Source: Rhodoferax sp. (GTDB lineage Bacteria > Pseudomonadota > Gammaproteobacteria > Burkholderiales > Burkholderiaceae_C). Taken from it: a stretch of DNA of 33,545 bases. Positions 26,177 to 33,545 of the stretch are shown here, piece after piece (positions within the stretch are counted from its first letter, which is position 1; every line of letters starts with the position of its first letter). A model generated the notes under the pieces. It was given only the letters and a program-made list of their open reading frames with translations. It was not told the origin of the DNA and made no database searches. The stretch lies in NCBI GenBank assembly GCA_013791765.1, contig VMTC01000111.1:1-33545 (forward strand). Reading direction: 5' to 3'. The position numbers and the translations under genes were made by a program.

Positions 26177-26926
26177 ATGATTTACCTGCACAGACTGCTT
26201 CCATTGGCACTGTCGCCCATTGCACTGATTATGTTGTTGATGGCGTGGTCCGCCTACAGGCGTTCGCGCATTGCAGCTTCGCTGGCCATCGCGTTACTTT
26301 ATGCAGCCAGCGTCCCTGTGCTGTCAGACCCCTTGTTCCGCGCAGTAGAACAGCAGCAATTGCGATTGATGCCTGAAGCAGTCGCGCCAGCGCAGGCTGT
26401 GGTGGTGTTGAGCGGCATGATGCTCAACATTTCCGGTCAGCAAACGGTCGTTCCCGAATGGGGGGAAGCGGCCGACCGTTTCTTTGCAGCCTTGGAACTG
26501 TACGCTGCTGGCAAGGCGCCCCGACTGGTGTTCACCGGTGGGCTACTGCCTTGGCAGGGAGATCAAGAGCCTGAGGGGCAAGTGCTGCGGCGCATGGCCT
26601 TGCGCTTTGGCGTGCCGGGCGACGCCATGGTGGTCAGCGGACCGGCACAGAACACCGAACAGGAGTGCGCCGCAGTGAGGCGGTTGCTGGAGCCGGGTGT
26701 GCAGCGAATCGTGCTGGTGACTTCGGCTTTTCATATGTCTCGCGCAAAGCGCTTGTTCGAACAGGCGGGCTTTGTCGTGACGCCCTATCCCGTGGACTTC
26801 CGAGTGGAGGTGCGCGCAATCACACCCATGGACTACCTTCCCGATGCGCGCGCACTTTGGAGGACGGACCTGGCCGTGCGTGAGTTGTTGGGGCGTGGCT
26901 ACTACGCTCTCAAGGCGCTGTTTTGA
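26177..26926 (+). CDS. YdcF/ElyC/SanA-like membrane protein (DUF218)
   Basis: 249 residues from the ATG at 26177; an earlier ATG at 26153 lies on the terminator's edge and is less likely. Two N-terminal membrane helices (about 8-24 and 29-47) precede a DUF218 domain. That domain has AVVVLSG near 75-81, an acidic/Glu stretch (PEWGEAADRFFAALELY), GPAQNTEQECAAV and VTSAFHMSRAKRLFEQAGF. The architecture fits E. coli ElyC, which affects envelope and undecaprenyl-phosphate metabolism; the biochemical activity of the family is not settled. There is no obvious ribosome site. It stands alone between two terminators. Confidence 0.85.
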   Translation: MIYLHRLLPLALSPIALIMLLMAWSAYRRSRIAASLAIALLYAASVPVLSDPLFRAVEQQQLRLMPEAVAPAQAVVVLSGMMLNISGQQTVVPEWGEAADRFFAALELYAAGKAPRLVFTGGLLPWQGDQEPEGQVLRRMALRFGVPGDAMVVSGPAQNTEQECAAVRRLLEPGVQRIVLVTSAFHMSRAKRLFEQAGFVVTPYPVDFRVEVRAITPMDYLPDARALWRTDLAVRELLGRGYYALKALF

Positions 26927-27009
26927 GACGGTATGTGGCTTACTTGCCTGATACACGATCGCATGGCGGCGCCGATTCTGGATGCCAGCAAAAATGGACG
27001 TTCACAATA

Positions 27010-27044
27010 AAAAAGCCTGCTAACAATAAAGTAGCAGGCTTTTT
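27010..27044. terminator. Bidirectional intrinsic terminator
   Basis: AAAAAGCCTGCTA (27010-27022) pairs perfectly with TAGCAGGCTTTTT (27032-27044) around a 9-nt loop. With A-runs and T-runs on opposite sides it can end both the ElyC-like gene (+) and the tRNA (-), which ends 22 bp away. Confidence 0.9.
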
Positions 27045-27065
27045 AATGCCCATAAGGGCTCTGAC

Positions 27066-27142
27066 TGGTGGCGCTTCACGGATTCGAACCGCGGACCTGT
27101 GGATTATGATTCCATCGCTCTAACCGACTGAGCTAAAGCGCC
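27066..27142 (-). tRNA. tRNA-Met, elongator (anticodon CAU)
   Basis: 77 nt on the minus strand. Acceptor GGCGCTT pairs with AAGCGCC, followed by discriminator A and encoded CCA (27068-27066). Loop ATCATAA gives anticodon CAT at 27108-27106. It lacks the 1-72 mismatch and GGG/CCC anticodon-stem pairs of initiator tRNA. CAU could also mark tRNA-Ile2 (lysidine-modified); the stems look more like elongator Met, but this is not decisive. Confidence 0.88.
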
Positions 27143-27193
27143 GAAGCCCTGCATTATAGCCAGAAGCGCGACCCTAAGCCCCTCGTTCAGTAT

Positions 27194-27973
27194 TTATTCG
27201 TGTGAGAAGTTCGCCTTGCGCTTGTTTACAAAGGCGTCCATGCCTTCTTTCTGGTCGGCGGTGGCAAACAGCGCGTGGAACAGGCGGCGCTCAAAAATGA
27301 TGCCATCGCTCAGCGTGCCTTCAAACGCTCGGTTGACCGACTCCTTGGCGGCCATGGTGGCAATTTGCGAATAGTCAGCAATCATCAGGGCCGCACCCAA
27401 TGCCTCTTCCATCAGCTTGTCCAGCGGTACCACGCGGCTGACCAGGCCAGCGCGCTCGGCCTCATTGGCGTCCATCATGCGGCCGGTGAGCACCAGGTCC
27501 ATCGCCTTGGCCTTGCCGAGTGCGCGTGGCAGCCGCTGCGTGCCCCCGGCGCCGGGAATGATGCCAAGCTTGATCTCGGGCTGACCGAAGCGCGCATTGT
27601 CTGCCGCGATGATGAAGTCGCACATCATGGCCAACTCGCAACCGCCGCCCAATGCAAAACCGCTGACGGCCGCAATGACCGGCTTGCGCACACTGCGAAT
27701 CTGCTCCCAGTTGCGCGTGATGAAGTCGCCTTTGTACGCCTCAGCAAAGCTTAAGTGCGCCATGGCGCCAATGTCGGCGCCGGCGGCAAAGGCTTTTTCA
27801 CTGCCGGTGATGATCATGCAGGCGATCGCGGGGTCGTTGTCAAAGGCTTTGAGCGCCGCACCCAGTTCGGTCATCAACTGGTCGTTCAGTGCATTGAGCT
27901 GCTTGGGTCGGTTCAAAGTCAGGATGCCAATCTTGTCGGCCTCGGTGCGAATGGTGATCAACTCGTAGTTCAT
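27194..27973 (-). CDS. Enoyl-CoA hydratase/isomerase family protein
   Basis: 259 residues. The ATG at 27973 has AAGGA at 27984-27980; an upstream in-frame codon is inside the spacer and overlaps the M61 gene. The crotonase fold has [10 protein letters not shown] near 21-30 and the oxyanion-hole segments [11 protein letters not shown] (61-71) and [11 protein letters not shown]. Both catalytic glutamates of true hydratases are present: Glu113 (GGGCELAM) and Glu133 ([16 protein letters not shown]). It should add water to 2-enoyl-CoA in fatty-acid or phenylacetate-type degradation. The sequence does not tell which (PaaF/FadB1-like). It lies 49 bp after the M61 peptidase, probably co-transcribed. 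Confidence 0.93.
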   Translation of the reverse strand: MNYELITIRTEADKIGILTLNRPKQLNALNDQLMTELGAALKAFDNDPAIACMIITGSEKAFAAGADIGAMAHLSFAEAYKGDFITRNWEQIRSVRKPVIAAVSGFALGGGCELAMMCDFIIAADNARFGQPEIKLGIIPGAGGTQRLPRALGKAKAMDLVLTGRMMDANEAERAGLVSRVVPLDKLMEEALGAALMIADYSQIATMAAKESVNRAFEGTLSDGIIFERRLFHALFATADQKEGMDAFVNKRKANFSHE

Positions 27974-28022
27974 GGTGTTCCTTCGGATGAGGGTGAAAAA
28001 ATGGGGTGGTTCGCTGAAGGTC

Positions 28023-29849
28023 TCAAGACCCATTGAGCCATTGGCCGATCAGTTGATTGTCGCGCGCCGCCAGGCGCCAGGTGGTGATCGATTTGGGCAG
28101 TATCAGGGGGAGTTTCAGCAAGCGCTTGTCACGCGCGACCAGTGCGCAAATTTTGCTGGCGTTGGCGGCGTAGAGCATCAGATCATCAAGCTTGTTGATG
28201 CGCCAGGCGCTGGCTGACTTGGCCGAACCCACTTCAAGGCCCAACCATTCATCCCCAGCCGCCATACCCGCTTGTTCTGCCGCGCCGCCACGCAGCACGG
28301 TCTTGATTTGCACGCCGACTGTCTCCGTCGCGCGCAAACCCAAGCGCTGCGCGAGTTGGGCCGGCTCTTCCAGCACCTTGACACCTTGCGCGGCGAGCAG
28401 GGGCCGCAGCGGCAGGTCCGTGGTGCCGTGCACCCATTGGGTGATCTCAAGAGCAAACGAGCGCCCACCCAAGGCTTCCAGCACCGCCAGCAGATCCGCC
28501 TCAGTCATCGGACCGCCCTGGCAGCGCAGCCATAAGGCGCGCATCACAAGATCCAAAGAGGTCTCGCCTTCCTGGCGAAGCGTCAGGTCCAGACACAGTG
28601 CCACCAGCGAGCCCTTGGTGTAGTAGCTCACTGTCGCGTTGGGGGTGTTTTCGTCTTGACGGTAGTACTTGACCCAGGCGTCCATGCTCGCTTGTGCCAC
28701 GCTTTGCACGCCGCGCCCAGGCGTTTGCAGCACCTGGTTGATGGTTTGGGTAAGCAATTTCAGGTAAGTGGCGTCGTCAATCAGGTTGGCGCGGCGCAAA
28801 AGCAAATCGTCGTAATAGCTGGTGAAGCCTTCAAAAAACCAGAGCAACTGCGTGTAGTTCTCACGGCCATAGTCATAGCTGGTGAACTCGGTTGGGTGCA
28901 AGCGCTTGACGTTCCAGGTGTGGAAGTACTCGTGGCTGATCAGACCCAACAACGTGCGGTAGCCTTCGGATGGTTGCTCCGGCACTGCGCTGGCGCTGGG
29001 TGCGCGCGTCGTGTTGCCCATGCGTGGCAAGTCCTGGCGTTTACAGATCAGCGCGGTTGAATTGCGGTGCTCCAGCCCGCCATAACCGTCATCCACGGCG
29101 TTGAGCATGAAGCAATAGCTTTGATGCGGTGGTTTGGCCGGGGCGCGCTTGCTGGACCGGGCGCCATGCCAGAATTCGATTTCTGCTTCGCAAATACGCT
29201 GCGTGTCGGCCAGCAGCCGCTCACCATCAAAACCGGGGGGCGCGCCCGCCACGACGAACCGGTGCGGTACGCCGCCGGCGACGAAGGCGCCATACCAGAA
29301 TGGCCCCATCACTACTGGGCAGTCCACCAGTTCGTCGTAACCACTGGCAATATAAGTGCCAAAACCACGGCGTGTGGTTTTACCGGGGTTCAGGCCGGTG
29401 GCCAGTTGCCAGTCGGGCCGGTCCGGGTGTGCCAAGAGCGTCAGCTCGTGCGGCAAGGCCTCTTGTCCCTCAACCCTCAGACACAGGCTGGTGCCATTAA
29501 AAAAACCGCGTGCACCGTCCAGCCAGGCCGTGCGCACCGAGTTGTCCAGCGCGTAAATCTCATACTGCAAGACCAGCGGCTGGTTCGTCAGGCATGTGGC
29601 CTGCCAGCTGCATTTGTCGAGTTGAGTCAAGGTCACGGCCTGACCGTCCTGATGCGCCTGCAAATTCTGCAAATTCTTGGCAAATTCACGCACCAGGTAG
29701 CTTCCCGGAATCCAGACCGGTAGGCTGACGCGTTGCAGGGCGCTTGGGCGCGCAATGGTCAGCGTGACTGCAAACAGATGGGCGTTCAGACTCTGCAGGT
29801 CGACCCGGTAGTGCACGGCGGCAGTGGCATTGGCGGCTCGGCGGGTCAT
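28023..29849 (-). CDS. M61-family metallopeptidase with C-terminal PDZ domain
   Basis: 608 residues, no signal peptide, so probably cytoplasmic. The N-terminal beta-sandwich (about 10-190) contains [12 protein letters not shown]. The conserved GGLEHRNS block lies at 257-264. The zinc site HEYFH is at 306-310, with Glu340 ([10 protein letters not shown]) as the likely third ligand. A PDZ domain lies near 490-570 ([27 protein letters not shown]). Family members are described as glycyl aminopeptidases; the physiological substrate is unknown. A perfect 12-bp palindrome (29850-29861) sits directly upstream of the ATG, and the ribosome site is weak. The gene follows dsbC after a 117-bp gap holding repeat copy D. 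Confidence 0.93.
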   Translation of the reverse strand: MTRRAANATAAVHYRVDLQSLNAHLFAVTLTIARPSALQRVSLPVWIPGSYLVREFAKNLQNLQAHQDGQAVTLTQLDKCSWQATCLTNQPLVLQYEIYALDNSVRTAWLDGARGFFNGTSLCLRVEGQEALPHELTLLAHPDRPDWQLATGLNPGKTTRRGFGTYIASGYDELVDCPVVMGPFWYGAFVAGGVPHRFVVAGAPPGFDGERLLADTQRICEAEIEFWHGARSSKRAPAKPPHQSYCFMLNAVDDGYGGLEHRNSTALICKRQDLPRMGNTTRAPSASAVPEQPSEGYRTLLGLISHEYFHTWNVKRLHPTEFTSYDYGRENYTQLLWFFEGFTSYYDDLLLRRANLIDDATYLKLLTQTINQVLQTPGRGVQSVAQASMDAWVKYYRQDENTPNATVSYYTKGSLVALCLDLTLRQEGETSLDLVMRALWLRCQGGPMTEADLLAVLEALGGRSFALEITQWVHGTTDLPLRPLLAAQGVKVLEEPAQLAQRLGLRATETVGVQIKTVLRGGAAEQAGMAAGDEWLGLEVGSAKSASAWRINKLDDLMLYAANASKICALVARDKRLLKLPLILPKSITTWRLAARDNQLIGQWLNGS

Positions 29850-29861
29850 GAGAATATTCTC
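29850..29861. promoter_or_regulatory. 12-bp perfect palindrome adjoining the M61 start codon
   Basis: GAGAATATTCTC is its own reverse complement and touches the ATG at 29849. It could be an operator or, as RNA, a small hairpin masking the start. A single 12-bp palindrome may also be chance. Confidence 0.3.
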
Positions 29862-29870
29862 GGTTAAATG

Positions 29871-29914
29871 AGCCGCTAGCCCTTATCAAATAAGCGCAAG
29901 CAGCTATAAATTAA
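29871..29914 (-). repeat. Dispersed palindromic repeat, copy D (dsbC-M61 spacer), best preserved
   Basis: CTAGCCC (29876-29882), 19 bp, then AGCTAT (29902-29907). On the minus strand AGCTGCT pairs with AGCGGCT (outer arm, one G-U) and GC-G-CTTAT with ATAAG-G-GC (inner arm, one mismatch) around TTG. The result is a nearly continuous ~15-bp imperfect hairpin. This copy best shows the ancestral fold. Confidence 0.75.
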
Positions 29915-29933
29915 GAAGTGGCGTGAAACGATT

Positions 29934-29959
29934 CATCGGACCCGCAAAGCGTCCCGATG
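29934..29959. other. Inverted repeat downstream of dsbC
   Basis: CATCGG (29934-29939) pairs with CCGATG (29954-29959), extendable by AC/GT with one bulged C. No U-run follows on the minus strand, so it would be at best a weak terminator of dsbC. Confidence 0.35.
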
Positions 29960-29966
29960 CCTGACT

Positions 29967-30680
29967 TCAATTTTTGGCCGTGGCCAGGCGCTTTTCAACA
30001 TCCGCCGCACTAATAGCGCCGGGCACCCGCGAGCCATCGGCAAAGATCAGGGTCGGAGTGCCGGTGATTTTGTGCTTGCGTCCGAGCTCGACGTTGCGCT
30101 CAATGGCGCCGCTGTCACAACTGGCCGCTTTGGGCGACTGGTCGCGCACCATCCAATCCTGCCAGGCTTTGACCTTGTCTTTGGCGCACCAGATGTTCTT
30201 TGACTTTTCAGTCGAGTCGGGGCTGAGAATGGGGTACAAGAACATGTGGATCGTCACGTTGTCGACACTTTGCAGATCGCGCTCGAAACGTTTGCAGTAG
30301 CCACAGTTCGGGTCTTCAAACACCGCCAATTTGCGCTTCCCGTTGCCACGCACGATGGTGAAGGCGTCCTTCAACGGCAACGCGTTGAAATTGATGGCGG
30401 TCAGCTTGTCAACGCGTTCTTCGGTCAGGTTGCGGCGTTGCTTGGTATCAATCAGATTGCCCTGTACCAGATAGTTGCCCTCGGCATCGGTGTAATAGAT
30501 TTCCGTGCCGTTGACTCGGATTTCATACAAGCCAGACATCGGGCTCTTGCTGACTTCATCAATCTTGGCTAATTGCGGAATCCGCTCTCCCAGGTTTTTG
30601 CGAATCGTGGCCTCTTGCGCGTTAGCGCCCACAGCCAGCAACAGCGTCGCACAGAGCAGTGCGGATCGAGCTAATTTCAT
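29967..30680 (-). CDS. dsbC: Thiol:disulfide interchange protein DsbC
   Basis: 237 residues from the ATG at 30680, which begins a clean signal peptide (MKLARSALLCATLLLAVGANA). ATGs at 30698 and 30710 are possible but give a longer polar start. The N-terminal dimerisation domain (about 23-80) is followed by a thioredoxin-fold catalytic domain with CGYC at 126-129 (FEDPNCGYCKRF), the cis-Pro motif GTPTLIF, and the second structural cysteine pair (NIWCAKD and AASCDSG). It isomerises wrong disulfides in the periplasm and is kept reduced by DsbD, which is not in this window. It lies downstream of the UbiH-like gene, 33 bp from its stop with this start, on the same strand. Confidence 0.95.
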   Translation of the reverse strand: MKLARSALLCATLLLAVGANAQEATIRKNLGERIPQLAKIDEVSKSPMSGLYEIRVNGTEIYYTDAEGNYLVQGNLIDTKQRRNLTEERVDKLTAINFNALPLKDAFTIVRGNGKRKLAVFEDPNCGYCKRFERDLQSVDNVTIHMFLYPILSPDSTEKSKNIWCAKDKVKAWQDWMVRDQSPKAASCDSGAIERNVELGRKHKITGTPTLIFADGSRVPGAISAADVEKRLATAKN

Positions 30681-30713
30681 CTTGAGTTGTCCATTCATAC
30701 GTTCATTCATACA

Positions 30714-31841
30714 TCAAAATCCCATGGCCTGACGCGCTACCCATTGTTTGACCAGGCCGCTGCGCTCAAAGCCATTCATGCCCCAGTTGCGCGCCGCCTG
30801 CCAGGCCGCGTTGCTCTGGGAAAAAAGCTGTTGCAGACTGTCCATGGTGGCCCCCATGGCCAGCACCTCAGCCTTGCGCGCGCGCTCGTAGCGGCGTAGC
30901 AGCTTTTCGTCGCCCACGCTGCGCCAGTATTCGCGTTCATGCAACGTCTTCGTCAGGGCGGCCACGTCGGACAAGCCCAGATTCAACCCTTGCCCGGCCA
31001 ATGGATGGACATTGTGGGCGGCGTCGCCGGCCAGTGCCCACGCTTTACCCTCGTGGCTGCCGACCCAGCGCTCGGCGCGCGCCGACTGCAGCGGCCAGGC
31101 GCAGCGCTCACTAGTCAAAGTCAGCTGCCCCAGGCAGCCCTGACTGGCGACCTGCAGTTGCTGACAAAAATCAAACGGGCTTGCCGTCAACAGTGACTCC
31201 ACCCGGCCGTCAAGGACAGACCAGACGATGGCCACAGAGTTCCCCTGCGGACCGTCCAGCGGCAAAAAGGCCAGAATTTCCCCTTTTGAAAACCACTGAC
31301 GTGCTGCTTGAGCGTGCGGCAATTCGCAAGTCAGGCGCGCGGCAATCGCGGTCTGCGGGTAGCGATTGATCTCAAATTCGATGCCGAACTCGGCGCGCGT
31401 TCGGCTGGCCTTGCCTTCACAGATCACCGTCAGGCTTGCGGCTTGGGGCGCCTGCAGCAACTCGATCTGCGGCTGAAAGCGCACTGCCGCCGCCAACTGC
31501 GCCTCCAGTACGGGCACATCCACAATCCAGGTCAAACCCGGCACCTTGAGCTCCTGCGCCGAAAAATTGACTTCGCCGCCGTCATCGCCCAGGACCCGCA
31601 TGGCCAGCACTTCGGTCGCGTGCTGGGCATCGGGCCAGCAGCGCAGGGATTCCAGCACTGCCCGGGATTTGGCGTTCAAAGCGTAGGCGCGCACGTCCGG
31701 GGCAGCGCTCGCAACGCCGGGGTTCGCCGGTGAGGGCGTTGATACCAGACCCACGTGCAGCCGTTCGCGCGCCAACAACAGTGCCAATGTGCGACCCACA
31801 ATGCCGTCGCCACGAATGCAAATATCAAAGGGTTGTGTCAT
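30714..31841 (-). CDS. UbiH/UbiF-family FAD-dependent hydroxylase
   Basis: 375 residues from the ATG at 31841 (MTQPFDICIRGDG); the longer open frame upstream overlaps the permease gene. The dinucleotide-binding motif is GDGIVG (11-16), a variant of GxGxxG. The second FAD motif is GDAAHNVHPLAGQGLNLG, typical of the UbiH/UbiF/VisC/Coq6 family. These enzymes hydroxylate the quinone ring during ubiquinone synthesis; which position cannot be read here. No ribosome site is visible. TACAAT at 31854-31849 lies only 7 nt before the ATG, so a leaderless transcript is conceivable, though no -35 matches. It lies 31 bp after the permease gene. Confidence 0.9.
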   Translation of the reverse strand: MTQPFDICIRGDGIVGRTLALLLARERLHVGLVSTPSPANPGVASAAPDVRAYALNAKSRAVLESLRCWPDAQHATEVLAMRVLGDDGGEVNFSAQELKVPGLTWIVDVPVLEAQLAAAVRFQPQIELLQAPQAASLTVICEGKASRTRAEFGIEFEINRYPQTAIAARLTCELPHAQAARQWFSKGEILAFLPLDGPQGNSVAIVWSVLDGRVESLLTASPFDFCQQLQVASQGCLGQLTLTSERCAWPLQSARAERWVGSHEGKAWALAGDAAHNVHPLAGQGLNLGLSDVAALTKTLHEREYWRSVGDEKLLRRYERARKAEVLAMGATMDSLQQLFSQSNAAWQAARNWGMNGFERSGLVKQWVARQAMGF

Positions 31842-31872
31842 AGGCTGGATTGTAGAAGGCCAGGCTATACCC

Positions 31873-33075
31873 TCATTCGGAGCGCAGTGCCTCGACCGGG
31901 TCCAGGCGCGCTGCGCTGCGTGCCGGCAATACGCCCGCGAGCAGACCGATGGCGATGGCGACGCCTTCAGCCAGCAGCACAAAGCTCAGTGGCGTGTGCA
32001 CCGGCAAGCCGGGCGCCGCGAGGTGAATCAACTGCGCCAGACCGATCCCAAGAACCAGGCCGATCACGCCGCCCAGCGCCGACAAGGTCACCGCTTCGCC
32101 CAGGAACAGCCCCAAAATCGTGCGCCGCGGTGCCCCCAAGGCCACCAGCAGGCCGATCTCGCCGGTGCGCTCACTCACCGCAATGGTCATGATCGTGACG
32201 ATGCCGACACCGCCCACCAGCAGTGAAATGCCGCCCAGCGCACCTACAGCCATGGTCAGAATGTCCAGAATATTGGACAGTGTGCGCAGCATGTCCTCTT
32301 GCGTGGTGATGGTGAAGTCCTCGCGCCCATGACGGGCTGTGATCGTGCTTTTGACGGCTTTGATGATGGTTGAGGCCGGGATACCTTCTTCATAGGCCAG
32401 GTCTATCTTCATCAAGCCGTCGCGGTTGTAGAGTTCCAGCGCGCGTGCGGTCGGGATGTAGGCGGCATCATCCAGATCGACACCCAGAAACTGGCCTTTG
32501 GCCTCGAGCACGCCAATGACGCGAAACTGCAGGTTGCCCACGCGCACCCGGGCGCCCAGCGGGTTGGCGCTGCCAAAAAGTTCGGACTTGAGCTTGGCGC
32601 CCAGCACCACAAAAGCGCGGGCATTTTTCAGCGTTTCATCGGGCAGAAACTGACCAGTGCGCACCTTGATGCTGTAGACCTTGAGCATGTCAGCACCCAC
32701 GCCATTGACGGTGGTGCGGCGCAGCCGCCCATTGCCACTGACCTCGCTATTGCCCCAGACCATGGCCGTCATGCCCGTGACATGGGGTAGTTGCGCCAGG
32801 GCGCGGGCATCGTCCAGCGTGAGTGGGCGCACCGAGGTTGGGACGCCGGTGGGCGCTGGGCCCGAGGTCTTGACCTTGCCGGGCGAGATGCTGGCGATGT
32901 TGGTGCCAAACTGAGTGAACTCCGCCAGCACGAAGCGGTGGATGCCTTCCCCGATCGAGGTTAGCAAGATCACCGATGCAATGCCAACGGCGATGCCCAG
33001 CAGCGTCAGAAAACTGCGCAGGCGCTGGGCCGTCACGGCACCCAGGGCGAGGCGAACGGCGTCGGGCAGCAGCAT
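31873..33075 (-). CDS. MacB/FtsX-family ABC transporter permease
   Basis: 400 residues from the ATG at 33075 (MLLPDAVRLALGAV). Architecture: one membrane helix (about 20-42, LTLLGIAVGIASVILL), a ~230-residue periplasmic MacB-type core domain (NGVGADMLKVYSIKVRTGQF; GANPLGARVRVGN-like segment), and three C-terminal helices with the FtsX signature VGGVGIVTIMTIAVSERTGEIGLLVALGAP. It ends ARLDPVEALRSE. Such permeases transmit ATP hydrolysis to periplasmic export or lipoprotein handling without a classical pore. It follows a second, related permease by 13 bp. The ATPase and adaptor genes are expected upstream, beyond the window. Confidence 0.92.
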   Translation of the reverse strand: MLLPDAVRLALGAVTAQRLRSFLTLLGIAVGIASVILLTSIGEGIHRFVLAEFTQFGTNIASISPGKVKTSGPAPTGVPTSVRPLTLDDARALAQLPHVTGMTAMVWGNSEVSGNGRLRRTTVNGVGADMLKVYSIKVRTGQFLPDETLKNARAFVVLGAKLKSELFGSANPLGARVRVGNLQFRVIGVLEAKGQFLGVDLDDAAYIPTARALELYNRDGLMKIDLAYEEGIPASTIIKAVKSTITARHGREDFTITTQEDMLRTLSNILDILTMAVGALGGISLLVGGVGIVTIMTIAVSERTGEIGLLVALGAPRRTILGLFLGEAVTLSALGGVIGLVLGIGLAQLIHLAAPGLPVHTPLSFVLLAEGVAIAIGLLAGVLPARSAARLDPVEALRSE

Positions 33076-33088
33076 GGGCTTTGACCGC

Positions 33089-33545
33089 TTAGCGCTTGGA
33101 CAGCGCCTGTACCGGGTCCATCCGGGCGGCGTGGCGTGCGGGGAGAACGCCAAACAAAATGCCGGTGACCAGCGCGGTGCCCAGCCCGGCCAGTACCGCC
33201 CAATCCGGTGGATAGGCCGGGAAGGTCGGGTAGAGCTGGCGAATCACCGCAGCGCCGACCTGGCCCAGCGCGTAGCCGACCAGCGCGCCGGTCAGGGAGA
33301 GCATGGTCGCCTCGGTCAAAAACACCTGGCGGATGGCGCCGCTGGTGGCGCCGAGCGCCTTGAGAAGTCCGATCTCGGCGGTGCGTTGGGTTACCGACAC
33401 CAGCATCACGTTCATCACCAGAATCCCGGCCACCGCCAGGCTGATCGCTGCAATGCCGGCCACGCCCAGCGTCAATGCGCCCAGCAGGCGGTCAAAGGTG
33501 GCCAGCACCGCGTCCTGCGTGATCACGGTGACGTCCTGTTCGCCC
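33089..33545 (-). CDS. MacB/FtsX-family ABC permease, C-terminal fragment (5' end cut by window edge)
   Basis: The frame is open to the window end, so the GTG at 33526 is not the start. The ~151 remaining residues hold the last three membrane helices, with the FtsX signature AGILVMNVMLVSVTQRTAEIGLLKALGAT. The C-terminus ARMDPVQALSKR parallels ARLDPVEALRSE of the next gene. The two permeases are paralogues arranged in tandem, suggesting a heteromeric exporter rather than the MacB homodimer. The stop TAA is 13 bp before the next ATG. Confidence 0.92.
   Translation of the reverse strand, partial: GEQDVTVITQDAVLATFDRLLGALTLGVAGIAAISLAVAGILVMNVMLVSVTQRTAEIGLLKALGATSGAIRQVFLTEATMLSLTGALVGYALGQVGAAVIRQLYPTFPAYPPDWAVLAGLGTALVTGILFGVLPARHAARMDPVQALSKR

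Noticed and set aside
27066-27142. Calling the CAU tRNA as tRNA-Ile2 or initiator Met
   Set aside because: The 1-72 pair is G-C and the initiator anticodon-stem G-C triplet is absent, so it is not initiator. Ile2 cannot be excluded from memory, but the body looks more like elongator Met.
1-33545. Prophage, transposon, CRISPR, integron or toxin-antitoxin system
   Set aside because: No transposase, integrase, regularly spaced repeats, capsid genes or paired small toxin-like ORFs were seen. The tRNA genes are not followed by integrase or attachment-site duplications.

Overview
This is a chromosomal, housekeeping-rich segment of a betaproteobacterium. It is most likely a member of the Burkholderiales, family Comamonadaceae (Rhodoferax/Polaromonas-like). 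That assignment is inferred from the AroA-Cmk fusion, the long Lys/Ala-rich N-terminus of RpoD, the OmpA variant, and the gene order. I see no prophage, insertion sequence, CRISPR array, integron or defence island.

Layout. The first 1.65 kb (+) is the C-terminal half of an RND efflux pump, cut by the window edge. A tRNA-Leu(UAG) follows, then the protein quality-control cluster tig-clpP-clpX-lon (+, 1880-7779). A tRNA cluster Gly(GCC)-Cys(GCA)-Leu(UAA) (+) runs convergently towards rpoD (-). Then come crcB/fluC (-) and, divergently, a small membrane diguanylate cyclase (+). From 25180 down to 12489 a long minus-strand block reads gyrA-serC-pheA-tyrA-aroA::cmk-rpsA-ihfB-lapA-lapB-(hldE remnant)-hldD. 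This is a version of the known serC/pheA/tyrA/aroA/cmk/rpsA supra-operon. It joins serine and aromatic amino-acid synthesis to CMP kinase, ribosomal protein S1, IHF and LPS-assembly control. Plus-strand ompA-like and ElyC/YdcF-like genes follow, then a minus-strand tRNA(CAU). The right end is a minus-strand run: two MacB/FtsX-type permeases (the first cut by the edge), a UbiH-family hydroxylase, dsbC, an M61 peptidase with a PDZ domain, and an enoyl-CoA hydratase.

Two observations stand out. (1) A roughly 45-bp imperfect palindrome occurs four times with identical internal spacing. Two copies are non-coding. The other two are read as protein in the same frame: one supplies the C-terminus of CrcB, the other an in-frame insertion inside the EPSP synthase domain. 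Both carry codons that look rare for this GC-rich genome. (2) Between lapB and hldD, where related genomes usually carry the heptose-7-phosphate kinase gene (hldE/rfaE1), only a 31-codon ORF remains. It looks like the kinase's first ~16 and last ~11 codons joined in frame, still overlapping the hldD start by ATGA.

All family assignments rest on motifs and remembered homologues. No database search was run.
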